A DNA stretch of 64,000 bases from Carposina sasakii (lineage: Eukaryota; Arthropoda; Insecta; Lepidoptera; Carposinidae), in NCBI GenBank assembly GCA_014607495.2, contig CP053163.1, forward strand, positions 10,644,716-10,708,715, in the 5' to 3' direction. Positions 29,101 through 40,126 of the stretch are shown in pieces. The translations under genes were made by a program, and so were the position numbers. The first letter of the stretch is position 1; every line of letters starts with the position of its first letter. The notes under the pieces were generated by a model. It saw only the letters and a list, made by a program, of their open reading frames with translations. It was not told the origin of the DNA and searched no databases.

Positions 29101-30681
29101 AACTTTTTTTATTTTATTAAATGTTACTGGCCTGGAACTTGCCAACTCATGGCATGGGGTTGCCAGGTTATAAATAGCCACCTAAAAACTGCAGTATATG
29201 AAATGATTTATTTATCACATCACACTATATTATAAAGGCGAAAATTTGTGTGTATGTTTGTTACTTGTTCATGTCTAAACGGCTGGAGCGATATTAATAA
29301 AATTTTGTATGGAGTTGGCTGACACCCTGGATTAACACATAGGCTACCTTTTAATTTCGTCATTTTGTTTTTTCTGCAGCCCACGCGGACGAAGGCGCGG
29401 GCAACAGCTAGTTTGCTCCTAAAAATACAACAATATTAATCTTTATTAACACCAAATTTACCACTATTACAATGAATATAAAATTTTTATATGCAAATGG
29501 TAATAATGTATCGTATCGCAGGTCTGGACGCAGTGGTGACGCAGCTGCTCGGTCAGATGGAGAGCGCGGGTCCGCCGCCGCTGCCGCGCGAGCACATCGC
29601 GGCGCTGCCTCGCGAGCCCGTCAGCGCGGAGCAGGCGGCCGGCTCGTGCTGCTCCGTGTGCTGGGAGAACTTCCAGCTGGGTACGTACGCAGGGGGATGA
29701 CGTCAGATGGAGAGCGCGGGTCTATCTATCATATTACGTTACTTGAAGAAGCAAAGCAGGAGCAATCTGACGGCAATATTCACTTTGAAATGTCAGATTC
29801 CTCAGAGATAGCTAGGTCACGTTAGGTACCTGATATGGGGCCTATACATGTATGTAAACAGGCTGGCAGTTGATGCTACTGATTTTGCATGCATCTGATG
29901 TTTTTATGATTTTTTTTTTTTGGTGAAGATACTGGTCATTAACTCTTTTTTGGAATATAACTCTGACTCACCTGTATGATTTATCATTCCAGGCGAGACC
30001 GTTTCCCGTTTGGAGTGTGAGCACATATTCCACGTGAGCTGCATCGAGCCGTGGCTGAACCTGCACGCCACCTGCCCTATCTGCCGCCGCTCGCTGCTGC
30101 CCGCCGAGGGGGCCCCGGCCGACAGGGCCCCCGCGCCTGACGGGGCCCCGTCCGCGCCCGCCGAGCGCGAAGGTATGTGTGTGTAGTCTACAGCCAGGGC
30201 CATAGCCGCCGCCGGCCGAGGAGGCCCCGACCCACAGGGCCCCCGCGCCCGACGGGACCCCGCTAGCGCCCGCCGAGCGCGTAATTGTGTTTTCCACCTG
30301 CATAACATTTCCACTAAGATCCCTAAGGTCTTGTGGCGTGCATCGGCGACGAAGATTTTCTGACTTATAGTACGGGTGGTGAATCTTGGCAGTTATGAAG
30401 TTCATGGTGCACGCATCACAGTATAAGATATCTTTTTCTAGGGCATATCGCGTCTGATTTCAATTTTCACTCTTAAAAACCTTAGACGTAAACTGGTCAT
30501 CTCCCTGTCCGCAGGCTTGCCGCGCGTGCTGCTGCGTCGGCTGCCGAGCCTGCGCGGCTCCGGCAGCTCATCCTCATCGTCCCTCGCCGCGGGCGTGTGG
30601 GCGCCGCCCCCGCCCTCCACCAGCTCCTCCAGCCTCAGCTCCGAGCACCACCACTACAACATGGACATCGACTTCGATTAG
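23073..30681 (+). CDS. RNF126: RING-type E3 ubiquitin ligase, RNF126/RNF115 (Iruka) type; 7 exons, 317 residues
   Basis: Exons 23073-23156, 23517-23687, 26363-26418, 28909-29045, 29522-29680, 29993-30172 and 30515-30681 join in phase to 954 nt. An in-frame TGA at 23052-23054 supports the start. Residues 15-50 form a CHRC...CPYC zinc finger, which in RNF126 binds ubiquitin and BAG6 clients. Residues about 67-85 are an acidic threefold DMSN(I/L)(E/D) repeat. Residues 191-236 are a C3H2C3 RING (C193, C196, C211, H213, H216, C219, C230, C233) that recruits an E2. The tail is Pro/Ser-rich and ends DIDFD. Human RNF126 is about 311 residues. The protein should act in cytosolic quality control and trafficking ubiquitination. 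RNF126 versus RNF115 cannot be separated, as insects usually have one homologue. Confidence 0.92.
23517..23687 (+). CDS. RNF126: RNF126-like exon 2
   Basis: Fifty-seven codons beginning [17 protein letters not shown], the second half of the zinc finger, then the acidic threefold hexapeptide repeat ending SDDMQQ. Acceptor TTCCAG, donor GTATGA, phase 0. Confidence 0.9.
23846..25873. mobile_element. 2 kb transposon-like insertion in RNF126-like intron 2
   Basis: Ends CAAGGGCGGATCCAG (left) and CAACGGCGGATCCAG (right, inverted) are each flanked by TATAT-rich DNA. The right end carries a G-run/C-run palindrome around GGTCATGACCCC at 25829-25860. No transposase frame is recognised. It contains the paired repeat listed separately. 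Confidence 0.6.
24555..25303. repeat. Two about 165 bp direct repeats, TRIM/LTR-like
   Basis: 24555-24723 and 25133-25303 share GGTGAAAAGGG, TTCCGGCCCCACCGGGCCAC, GTTTGGCCCATGTATATA and AACTTCGATATCGCGTTCTA in order. Both begin TGTGGGG and end GCTACA. A reversed, diverged third copy lies at about 3975-4190 beside the CA microsatellite. This resembles a miniature LTR element, but no clear target duplication is seen. Confidence 0.45.
26033..26280. mobile_element. Hairpin MITE in RNF126-like intron 2
   Basis: AAGACAGTATGACACAAAT at the left end is inverted at the right end, and the inner arms (GTTAGCTAGTTTAACCAAGA) are also inverted with a loop of about 30 bp. No coding capacity. Confidence 0.75.
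26363..26418 (+). CDS. RNF126: RNF126-like exon 3
   Basis: Fifty-six nt reading [18 protein letters not shown] plus two bases, acceptor TTTCAG, donor GTAAGT. The short exon is accepted because both phases match. Confidence 0.8.
27885..27962 (-). repeat. tRNA-like repeat (SINE head) in RNF126-like intron 3
   Basis: The minus strand reads GACCCGGTGGCTTAGTGGTT (box A) and GGTTCGATTCCC (box B), with partial acceptor-stem pairing. The anticodon arm does not fold into a standard 5 bp stem with a 7 nt loop, so a tRNA-derived repeat is more likely than a working tRNA. Confidence 0.5.
28640..28843 (-). repeat. tRNA-derived SINE in RNF126-like intron 3
   Basis: The minus strand begins AAGCGGTGATGGCCTAGTGG (box A) and has GGTTCGATCC (box B), followed by a non-tRNA body. 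It ends about 65 bp before exon 4. Confidence 0.6.
28909..29045 (+). CDS. RNF126: RNF126-like exon 4
   Basis: Reads from [20 protein letters not shown] to YVFGGE. The [11 protein letters not shown] stretch and GDYVFG match the linker region before the RING in this family. Acceptor TGTCAG, donor GTAAGA. Confidence 0.85.
29220..29412. repeat. Lepidopteran interspersed repeat in RNF126-like intron 4
   Basis: Contains GGCTGGAGCGATATTAATAA and, at the right edge, CCCACGCGGACGAAGGCGCG then GGGCAACAGCTAG. The same end motif, more decayed, occurs at 12.91, 17.16, 44.73 and 62.69 kb. Confidence 0.6.
29522..29680 (+). CDS. RNF126: RNF126-like exon 5, start of RING
   Basis: Reads [20 protein letters not shown] to [13 protein letters not shown].(V/I)(V/I)(T/S)QLL is the conserved stretch before the RING. 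Acceptor CGCAG, donor GTACGT. A 21 bp piece of this exon (29552-29572) is repeated exactly at 29702-29722 in the next intron. Confidence 0.9.
29993..30172 (+). CDS. RNF126: RNF126-like exon 6, RING core
   Basis: Reads [20 protein letters not shown] then [13 protein letters not shown], the rest of the RING, followed by an Ala/Pro-rich stretch to PAERE. Acceptor TTCCAG, donor GTATGT. Its 3' end is duplicated in the intron (30210-30283). Confidence 0.92.
30515..30681 (+). CDS. RNF126: RNF126-like exon 7 (last exon, stop)
   Basis: Reads [20 protein letters not shown] to YNMDIDFD then TAG. It is Ser- and Pro-rich with a short HHH run. Acceptor CCGCAG. Confidence 0.85.
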
Positions 30682-31984
30682 TGCCCGCGAGCAGACAGTG
30701 ACAGTGCAGTGATAAATCTAACAGTGCTTCGGATTGCAGTGATGTGTCGGCGTTGTGCGAGCTACGTATCTAGCAAAGGCCTAGTGGTGTTGGAACAAAA
30801 CTTGTGCACTAATATATTCACTGCCACCGACCAAAAAATCATCGGGTAGTGATTGTGTTAAATGACAATTAAATTCCTTTAAAATTTTATGTCCTGCATT
30901 GCTTTTGCTAGATACGTAATAAGGGGATGGTTTGAGTTAAGCCGGGCTTTGTTTCTTCTCCAATAACAACCTTTTGTTAGTATAATAATACAGATTGGGG
31001 AAAAACCCAAGCCGGGAAAGCAACTTTATAGATCAACAAGCATATAATGGCATTTTGAAATAGCAATTTGGAAATTATCTGTATATTTTTACATAATAGC
31101 TTAATTAAAAGATAGCTGCATTTTGGTAGCTGTAGCCAAGCAAGACAAATTCAGTATCTATTATGTGTACTCTATCTGAACAATGTAATGACAATATTGG
31201 TCTCTTGTTTAGTACAACTCTTATCTATATCTTACAACTATCACTAAATTACTGAGTCAACATTTATAACATAACAGAATGCTCCAAATTGTTAAATAAT
31301 CAATATTTAAGAGTATTTTCTGCAATGGTTACCACAAATGCAACTATCTCTTGGGACACACCAAATATAGCCCTATTTACCTGTGGCAATTAACTGGATG
31401 CTTAGAGCATGCCAGGCCCCAACCATGTGTGGTTTGTGGGTGATGAGTGCCTTTGTTTTATCTCAGTGCTAGAACTAATCAAGTACTAAATCCTCTCAGT
31501 TTGATCGACTAGGAACATTGTCCATTTTGCTATGCTAGTTTCAGTTTGTGATGGTTTTGTGTAAATTTTGTAAATATAGTTATGGTAAGCATTTGTTGCT
31601 AATATCGTACGGGTTACTGTTGTGTATGCCGCGGTAGTGTAGGACTGTTGATTTATTTATTTCGAGGGCGGTGGCGCCCTCTGCCGCGGAGAGAGTCGGT
31701 CGTCAAGATTCGAGGCCTAAAACATCTTAGAGTCTATGGACCAAAAGGGTTTTTTTAGAAGACTTGTAAAGTTTATAGAATAAAAGTGTAGCAAAATTGG
31801 TTTTCCTTTCCACAATGGGTTTAACTTTTATTTTTGTTTATAAATAAATACACTTATATTATTTTGGATGCTAGTTTAGTATTTTTAGAAGTGGAAATCT
31901 GATATTATAAAGTGAGAACTGGTGGGTGAGTAAATAGAACTTGTATACTTAATGCTGTATATAAAATTTCATAATAAAATATAG
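30682..31984 (+). other. 3' UTR of the RNF126-like gene (approximate)
   Basis: AT-rich, without exons. AATAAA occurs at 31779-31784 (followed by GT-rich DNA), near 31845 and at 31973-31978. Which is used cannot be decided here. From there to about 32.77 kb I see nothing further. Confidence 0.45.
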
Positions 31985-32769
31985 AGAATTAATTATTGTG
32001 ATTGGTTGCACCAAACTTGTTTTATCTCAGCATTAGTTTGTGTTGTATTTCTTTTTGAAATTATGGTGCGCCTAGTCATGAATGTATGTATTTCAATAAT
32101 AATTTAACAAATAAGTTCTTTATTAATTAAATTAATTTTAACTGCTATGTCAAAGTTGATCAGTACAAGTAGTCTACATCTGCTCCATATCTATATATTT
32201 TGCTCAATATATAACAAAATTTAAATTGTATATTTATAATTCTTGTATGTACCATTCATGTCTAAAGCAATATAATGTGACAATAGTGCATGCTCATTGG
32301 ACCAATATACTATGATGTCATATATTGCTGTGATTGGCCAAAGGCCTGTTTTATATGATTGTTATTGTGGACAGTGGTGATGATTTTAATTTTCTTTTGT
32401 AATGAATGGAATATTGTTTAGGGAATTGGCTTGTACAGTTATACACAAATGTCCACTGGGTCAAAGACTAGCACTATAAGAACTATTGTTACTCTAACAT
32501 AGGTCATAGTTTTGTGTCCGTAATTGAGGGGCTTCCTTTATTGCTTTAGATTTGAGTATGTATAGGTTATCATTATTGTTATAAAAGTGGACATTATTGA
32601 AAAATGGAGTGTATGGTACTGTATGTTTGTATCTTGTAGCATTTAAATTATTTCAAATATTTATTGAAAATACATAACATTTTTTGTGAATGAGAACAGG
32701 AGTTCTGTTAGTTTTATTTTTAATACCTTTATAAAATATTATTAAGGAAGAATTTGATAGTAATTTTAA

Positions 32770-33035
32770 TTAGCCGCGTGGTGCCGGCAGAGTAGAGTTT
32801 GTATCATCCCTGCCTGCCCGTGGGTATCGTACGAGGCGATTAAGGGTTTCCGGGAGGTGGGCAGCAGCTCCTCCCGTACTGACAACATGGTCCGAAAATC
32901 ACACTGCGGTCACCAACCCGCCTGCCCAGCGTGGTGACTATGGGCAAAACCCCCCTGTGGCAGTAGCCTTGTGGCGTGCCCTGGGGGAGGTCTACGTCCA
33001 GCAGTGGACTGCGATAGGCTGAAGAAGAAGAAGCT
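32770..33035. repeat. Dispersed repeat, second copy of the 18.24 kb family
   Basis: Shares GGTATCGTACGAGGCGATTA, GTGGTGACTATGGGCAAA and the end GGGGGAGGTCTACGTCCAGC with 18240-18500, then GAAGAAGAAG. Related tails: 53395-53463, 62283-62330 (reversed) and 63395-63460. Confidence 0.6.
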
Positions 33036-33299
33036 AATTTGATGATTAAAAATTTCTAGATTTGTTGGTAGCACAATACAATTTTGACCGTGGTGTTGCG
33101 AAGTAGGGTTTTCGGGACTCCATGCTTATCATGTAAACACGTTTGAACGATAGATTGTAAGTTGAACATCTTTCAGTGCATACATACCTCTATACATAGT
33201 TCTATGATATTTCTTCAGTTGCTAAATGTACGCACGAAGGGTGCTGCTGCATTCCTTAATTTTTCTAACCACTCGCTTTAACCTTATAATCGCTTCGAA

Positions 33300-33545
33300 A
33301 ATGCACATGTTCATCGATATGTATTATAATACACACCCGGCTATGTTGCCGAAATGGGGTAGCCAGAACTGCGGGATCATAAAGGAGATCCCAAAGCCAC
33401 GTTTATTTAAATAATCAATGACAAGTTGCTAGCTTATCCCCTGAGAGAACGATCTAGTTCCTTAATCTCTTGCAACATACATGGAAGGAGATACAGCTGG
33501 TGTATTCTAGTGAAGCTCCATATCAGCACACGACCTTTGTATCAT
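33300..33545. repeat. Dispersed repeat with CAGAACTGCGGGATCATAAA motif
   Basis: The motif GGAACTGCAGG.TCATAAAGG, followed by GAGAT, is shared with 18.78-18.85, 25.90-25.98, 50.68-50.74 and 59.56-59.61 kb. The second half (GAGATACAGCTGGTGTATTC) matches 51.18-51.29 kb. Confidence 0.5.
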
Positions 33546-35591
33546 AATTTTGATATTCGAAGGATCTTAGCCTGAGCTTCAAATGAGTTGACTTGACTTT
33601 GTCACTTTGTGGACTTTGTTGCAAGTGATTGAACTGGGGGAACAGATGTCCCGGTGTATAGTAAAGAAAAAATCAAATTATTAAAAAAAACCCCAAAAAG
33701 TACCAGGCGAACAGACCCGACAAAGAGTTCACAGGTAGATAATCATGCGGCAGATGCGCCAACACGTGCCGTGCGGTTGGTCAGTGAAGCACCTGAATTA
33801 TTTATTCGTATTGCTCAAATAAAACTCGAAAGTGACGCAATAAAAATAAATTATGTTAGGTCGACGAAACTTCCAATCATGTGGAGCTAGAGAAGAGTAC
33901 CTATGTAAATAAATATTGCTTTCTATGGTGTCTATCCATTTAAAGGTTATAATCTTTAAAGAATAGAAATATAACCTACTATCTAAATCTAACTTCGTTA
34001 TCGTGACTGTAGCAGTTAAGACAGTGTTGACAGTAGACTGAGGTATAAGTGTATAAACGTGGACTGTTTAGGTTATACGTTGGTATCTACCACATGTGTG
34101 GTATTTGCTTGCTTGTTTAAACTAGGTAGGTAAGAAGAGACACAATCGTCCTAGGTAGGTGTAGGTACTCGTACTTAGGCACAAACCGGAGCGTAAGTTC
34201 CTGCATAGAGGAATAAATCTTTAACCTTAGTAGGCAAGTGGGTTTTACAATTACCTACTAAGTATCTACGTACTACAAAGATATAACATGAAGGTACCGT
34301 AGTTGAAACTTATAAGAAAGGGCGATGCAAATTCATAAACTTAATCCAGCCAGATTGAGACAAGGCTACACAAAAGGACATAAAAATACCTACAAGTCTT
34401 TGACCTGGGCTCGGAATAAACAAAATAAAAGCGGCGGGTGCACGATTATTATGTCCAAAGGTGCGTGCGCAGCTGACTCCGCACCTGCCATCTTTGAACA
34501 TTTCTTTGAGTTTTTTTCGCCATCGAGTTATTGGCCTATTTTTTATGGCGCAAGCTGCCACGGTGCCGGCAGCTGACGCCCGCATCGCAAAGCCTTTGTT
34601 GTTTGACAGTAGGATTTCTCAAGGCGCTGTCTAGGATAATAAGGCAGCTGTGTCTTTAGATTGAAAGGTTTTATTTTATTTAGGCCAGGTGTGGGTGCAT
34701 TGGTGGCGCTGGCGCATCACATAGATTTATGTACAACATTCTAATCCCAATTTTTTAATATTCGTGGTTAATTCATCATGGTAGGGATCCAACTTGTATC
34801 TTAACGGAACTGTTATGTATTATGTTGGCTTTCTAATTTAATAAATAAATAAATGGTAGGACCTCCTGTCATAGAGAAATTTTATTATTCTTCTATGTTT
34901 ATTTATTGCATTTCTAAGTCCTTTGGATTGGAGTTTAAAAGCTGTCACTACTAAGCGTTTGCACGTTGAACCGTAATTTTAATTGTAAGTCGTTTTCAAA
35001 GTAGTACCTAAGTCAAAAGTGGGTACCTAAGGTGTGCGAGCTAACTGCAAATAGTGAGCCCTAATGGGATTCTATCGCCCTCTACCTTAGAAAATCATAT
35101 CCAAAGCTGAAAATTAACAGGCATCTAAGACTATGAGTACCTACGTATATTTATATTTTTCGATTTTGCTGTCCATCGTTGCGACTGCAGTCAGGTTATA
35201 TTATAATGTCGTTGCAAGCGCTCAACCTGTTTAATAATAAAAATACGCTCGTTAGGTAGCGGTGAGCGGTGTCACATTCTCACCTGTCAACCAGTCTAGT
35301 TAATAAAGGTTGCCTTTTAGCTTTGTATAAAAAGTCACTTCACTAATAAGAAGTCAGTTCATTCACGTTAGAAAGAGCAGAATAAGTCTTAATTAAGCTG
35401 TATATTAAGTATTTATTTAGTTAACAAATGAAAAGGGGCAAAAAATTTCTTGTGCTACATTTTTGTGGCGGTACCACTACCAACTTAGTTCTGTAAGCTT
35501 GGTATGAGCTTTCGCTACTGAATCTATCTTATCTGTGCGATGAGTGGTCTTACTTGCTTACTTATACCAACTGCCTATGTCTTACTACGTA
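33546..35591. other. Intergenic DNA without recognised genes
   Basis: Only short open frames. 34.79-34.85 kb carries a tail (AACTTGTATCTTAACGGAAC) that recurs at 60.30-60.36 kb and ends in AATAAATAAATAAAT, a likely LINE 3' end. Confidence 0.45.
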
Positions 35592-35925
35592 ATAGGGTAT
35601 TACGCACTATGAAAAATAAAATCTAAATTTATGTTTTTATAGTTCATTTATGAAAAAACAAACGAAAAATATTAATTTCTATTCATAAAACTGCAAAATA
35701 AATTAAATATTTCAATTTGAAAATACAAGTTTTTTTATCTGTGCTTCGAATGTCAAAAACGCTGTACGCCATGTTTGCATTCGCTGTGACGTCACTGGAC
35801 TTGTAAATAAACAACCTCGGTTTTTGTTGTACATGTCTACTGTGTAATTTATTAGATTAACGAAGTTTCTCAGTTATTACTATCACGTTTCTTGATATTC
35901 TGCACCTATACTATATATATTGACC

Positions 35926-37334
35926 ATGGAAGACGGCTTTGTAAAAGCAGAAAGTACTAATCTTCCACGAATAAATACATTGATGGTGGCGAAATTCTTC
36001 GCTTGCAATCCCGACTTCTGTTCTGCGGAATTAAGAAATGTCAAAACATCTATGTAAGTATTAATATACCTACTACAAACTTTCCTTTAATAACAACAAA
36101 ACTTTACGATTATGCTTTATTTTGCGATCATAGGTATTATAACCTAAAATTTCCTTTCAGATCTGGTAGAGAATCTTACGGAGATGATGCCGTTGGCTAC
36201 GTGCAACTCAAGAGGGATCAAAATACTTGCATTGTCAAGTGCACTATATGCCCTGAACACAAAGTGCGCTCTAAACCATATGCAGTGAGTGTTGTTGTTA
36301 ACGAAGCAGAAGAGAGTGTAACCAGTGTTCAGTGCCATGACTGCCCCGCATCCGAAGGTGGCTGCAAGCACGGTGTCGCATTTTTGATGTGGTTACATCG
36401 TCGAACTGAAGATCCATCATGTACTTCAGTGGAATGTTACTGGCGTAAATCAAATCTTGCTAAAGTAGGATCTTCTATAAAAGTACTCACAGCAAGTGAA
36501 ATTTCCAAGAGAAAAGTGAGGAACATCATCCCGGATAATAGTTTGTTAAAGGAATTTGTGCAAGTTTGTAAAAAAAGAAAAATTAAAACATGCCAGTTCT
36601 TGAGACATGAGCAGGACTTTAATCACAATGCAATTTTATCCCTTCACCACCTTATGATGAATAATGGGCATGAAAACTGTGACGATTTCCTGAAAAATAT
36701 ATCAATATTTTTCAATAAAAACAATATCTCAGCCATGGAAAAACAAACACGAGGCCAAGATAAAAGTAGCATGTGGCACGAACTAAGATATGGCAGGATC
36801 ACAGCATCAAAATGCTATGAAGTTAGTCGATGTAAAACTGTCGATGGGACTTTGATAGCCATAATACTGGGTGCAAGAATTCCTGAAACTTCAGCCATAT
36901 TGAGGGGGAAAAAACTGGAAGATAAAGTTAGAAAAACAGTTGAAAAGATTATAGGAAATAAAATAGACATATGTGGTCTATACATTTCAGAGCAATTTCC
37001 AATGATTGCTGGCTCCCCAGACGGTATTAATGATAAGACCACATTTGAAATAAAATGCCCGTCAACAGAAAAAACCCATTTAAACTATATTGATAAGGAT
37101 GGTGTAATTACAGCTCGATATTATGCACAAGTCCAGATACAAATGTATTGTGCCAATAGAAATAAATGTTATTTTTGTGTAGCAAGCAGTGATTTTGAAA
37201 AAAATAATGAAGTCTCTATAATAAACATTGATTACGATCATGATTATGTTACCGAGTTATTGGATAATGTAGTTTCTTTTTGGAAAAATAATATATTTCC
37301 AATTTTACATAAAAGTGTGATGTTGGATTCTTAA
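35926..37334 (+). CDS. ISL2EU-type accessory protein: SWIM zinc finger plus YqaJ-family nuclease, 433 residues
   Basis: Two exons, 35926-36053 and 36161-37334, joined at GTAAGT and TTTCAG in phase 2. I place the start at ACCATGG (35926), not at a later Met inside the intron, because it gives MEDGFVKAESTNLPRI then MVAKFFACNPDF before the conserved SGRESYGDDAVGYVQ. A SWIM-like finger is CHDC (101-104) and CKH (111-113). The C-terminal half is a YqaJ/lambda-exonuclease fold: RYGRITASKC, GKKLEDKVRK, GSPDG (327-331), FEIKCP (338-343), then Q-x-Q in AQVQIQMYC, giving the PD-(D/E)xK nuclease centre. No stop or frameshift is seen. Its role in transposition is unknown; DNA end processing is a reasonable inference. 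Host-domesticated relatives would lack the transposon ends seen here. Confidence 0.85.
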
Positions 37335-38106
37335 AAAAATCCATATGGGAGACCCTTTACAGGGATTCAACTTTATTTATTTATATGTTAAATGCTGTGT
37401 GTGTTGTAATAAAAATAACCATGTTGATTCAAAAGTGTTTTATTTAACAAATTACCAATCTTGAAGTTAAAATTTGTCCATTTACATAAAAAAAATGTTA
37501 CATACAAGATATTTAAGTACAAGTTTTGTCACATCTTGATTATCATCACAAATGTGCAGTGTGCAAATTACCTGAACATCTATCAAATCAATTACTATAC
37601 AATCTTCTATATTCTAAGTATTATATATACTACTACAAATGACTATTTATATCCTTAGTATGTACATAAAATATCAGTCAATAATCCTATAAGTAAGAAA
37701 AATCTAAACTTATTTTCTAAACTTAGAAAATTAGTTACTGATAATAATAAGATACATAGGATAATAAGTAACTGTTTTGTTAAAAAAGGCAAATTTATAT
37801 ATTTTTTGTGCCATACATACTACACTTTAATGCAGTATCACTGTTTAGGATGAATACAGACAAGTTATTGCAATAAATGTATATTTGTCTATTTCTTGTT
37901 AATAAATCAGATGAATTAGAAAATAAATAAGAATTATTTTTTACTAAATGATGCTTTTTCCATCATATAGGGAAAGGCGGTAGTGTTAGAATATTATACC
38001 TTTTATGACATTTAGTACACAGCTGGCTGCAGTTAGAAACTCAAATATAGCATTTTGAATACTAGCTTTTTTATTGATGAAATTACCACTAATGTTTAAT
38101 AATTAA

Positions 38107-40126
38107 TTATTTGATCAAAGAATCTTGTAAATTAATAAGAGCACAAGCTGTAGTGATACAAAGATCCAACATACCAATAAGATTAGAGTTGACGACTGAA
38201 TGCATCTTCAGCATACCAAACTCTCTAACTCTTCGGATCACCCGTTCTACATGAATACGTAGACTGGCTATTTGTTTTGTTAACCGAGCTTCTGCTTTAG
38301 ATAATTTACAACCACTGCTAACACTAGGAGGCCTCATCAAAGTAAACCCTTTCAATGACAATGTGCAATATTTTTGAACCCTCTATCAGCTAAAATGCAA
38401 GCATTAGGTGGCAAGCTATCTAAGAACTTGCTATTCTCAACTATGTTAACATCGCTTATCCTTCCTGCATATCCTTTTGATACAAAACTTACCACACCGT
38501 CTGGGGTACAAGCTATCAAGTATTTAATTGTATTTGTTTTTTTATACTCAGACCAGGTTAGTGCTTGATACATAGCCTTTTTCGGTTTTTGGATTTCAAT
38601 TTCCAAGCAATCTATTATGCAAGTGACTTTATTAAATTTATGTCTAAAAGCAATGGGAAGATTTTGCTTAATACTTTTTGTTGGAAATTGTTGAATGAAT
38701 GGTGAGAGCACCTCTACAATTCTTGGCATCTTGTTAAAAAATAAACTGCTTGCTTGAGTCACAGATAGATCAAAATCGTCAGCCAATTGAGAAAATGTTC
38801 TGTTTAATTTTATTCTCATTAAACATAATATAATATTTTGTTCAGAAATATTGGTATGTTTTTTAATCAAATCTATTAAAAAATACAGGTCCTTTGGTAC
38901 TCCAATATAAGATCGTGGCTTATTTTTCACTTTAGCTAAAGTAGCTACCAGGTTAATTTTTTGTTTTATAAATTCTTCTTGAGAAGTACTCCCATCAGAA
39001 GTAGTCTTCGATTGACTATTTATTTTGTATGGAGAAGACTCATAATCAACTGTAGAACCTTCTGTTGCTGGTGTAAAAGAGTCATCACTCTCTTCCTCAA
39101 AAAAGTTCAGTTTTCTTTTTGCTGATAGTTTGCTTGTGCTTGCTTGGGATATATTCATTTTGAATGGTGAAGTTGCTGTGCACACTGTTGTCTTGAAAGG
39201 GGATGTTGTGCTATTTTTTCTTCTTGTACTAATTTGTACAAATTTACTTCGGTAGTGTGCCACATGACTAACTTGAATTGCCTTATGTTCCTGTGGTGGT
39301 ATTACTTGGATCGCTTTATCATTACCACACTTATGTTCAATAGTCAGAATATCTGAAATTATAATAAAATGGTATTAATAATGATTTCTACCAATTTAAT
39401 TTTTAAACTGATCAGCTATGTGTGTACATAATACAGCTATCTATTTTTATCTAAGATGTTTACTTCTCCCAGTTAGGCAAAACTTTGTGTTTTTGGTCTG
39501 AGCTTCCTATTGATCAACATTCAAGAGACTGGTAAGTATAAGAGACCAGTTAAAATAACTCACCTTGGCCACTGGACGACGACAATGGTGTATCACATGT
39601 CTCATTAATAGTGGTCTCTTCAATCTCCTTAATTATAGATAGTCTTTGCCGTTTCATAAAGGCAGCGCGAGGTTCACTTTCAGTGAAGGTTCGTTTTCTC
39701 CCTGGCTGACAATCGAATCTCGATGGAATACAATTCGGTCTCATGCGAATTCGTTTGACCGAGCCCATTATTTTCAATTGTGTATAGTTCTCCATGTCAT
39801 TTTCCAGCTACAACATGAAATAAATTACATGAAACACTATAAAACATAACCTATAAAATATTAGTTTTGTAATGACAAGAATTTATTTTCACATGTTTAT
39901 ATGAGCTATTAAACTGCATACTTACATCGAAATGATCCTCACAAAAATAGTATTTCGTTTTTGTGGACAATGACTTTGGATCTCTTCGTGCTAATTTCAA
40001 CCACGTATTTCTCATTTTTAAATCTGTTGGCACTTGTATCCATAACTTTTCCGGTGTTTTAACACTTGTATTCTTACATTCAGACACAAGACACCAATGA
40101 TAAGGACTATAGCCACTAGAACTCAT
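38107..40126 (-). pseudogene. THAP-domain DDE transposase, ISL2EU type, one frameshift
   Basis: Three exons on the minus strand: 40126-39926, 39807-39564 and 39352-38107, with donors GTAAGT and GTGAGT and phases 0 and 1. Exon 1 is a C2CH THAP finger (C12, C17, C62, H65) that would bind the element ends; exon 2 continues with NDMENYTQLKIMGSVKRIRM. Exon 3 holds a Ser/Thr-rich linker, a helix-turn-helix-like part (RTFSQLADDFDLSVTQASSL) and the DDE catalytic domain: Asp in CIIDCLEIEIQKP, Asp in ILADRGF, Glu in HVERVIRR. After GFKNIAH the frame shifts, apparently by loss of one base near 38355-38362, giving an early stop; homology resumes at once with SLKGFTLMRPPSVSSG. All three acidic residues survive, so decay is recent or the break is a sequencing error. 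Confidence 0.82.

Noticed and set aside
33654..33890. A 78-codon Lys-rich open frame
   Set aside because: No domain recognised and no transcript signals; left as unexplained intergenic DNA.
36003..36160. An upstream start for the nuclease within one continuous frame from 36003
   Set aside because: The stretch contains a donor and an acceptor in phase, and the spliced start at 35926 gives a better N-terminus.
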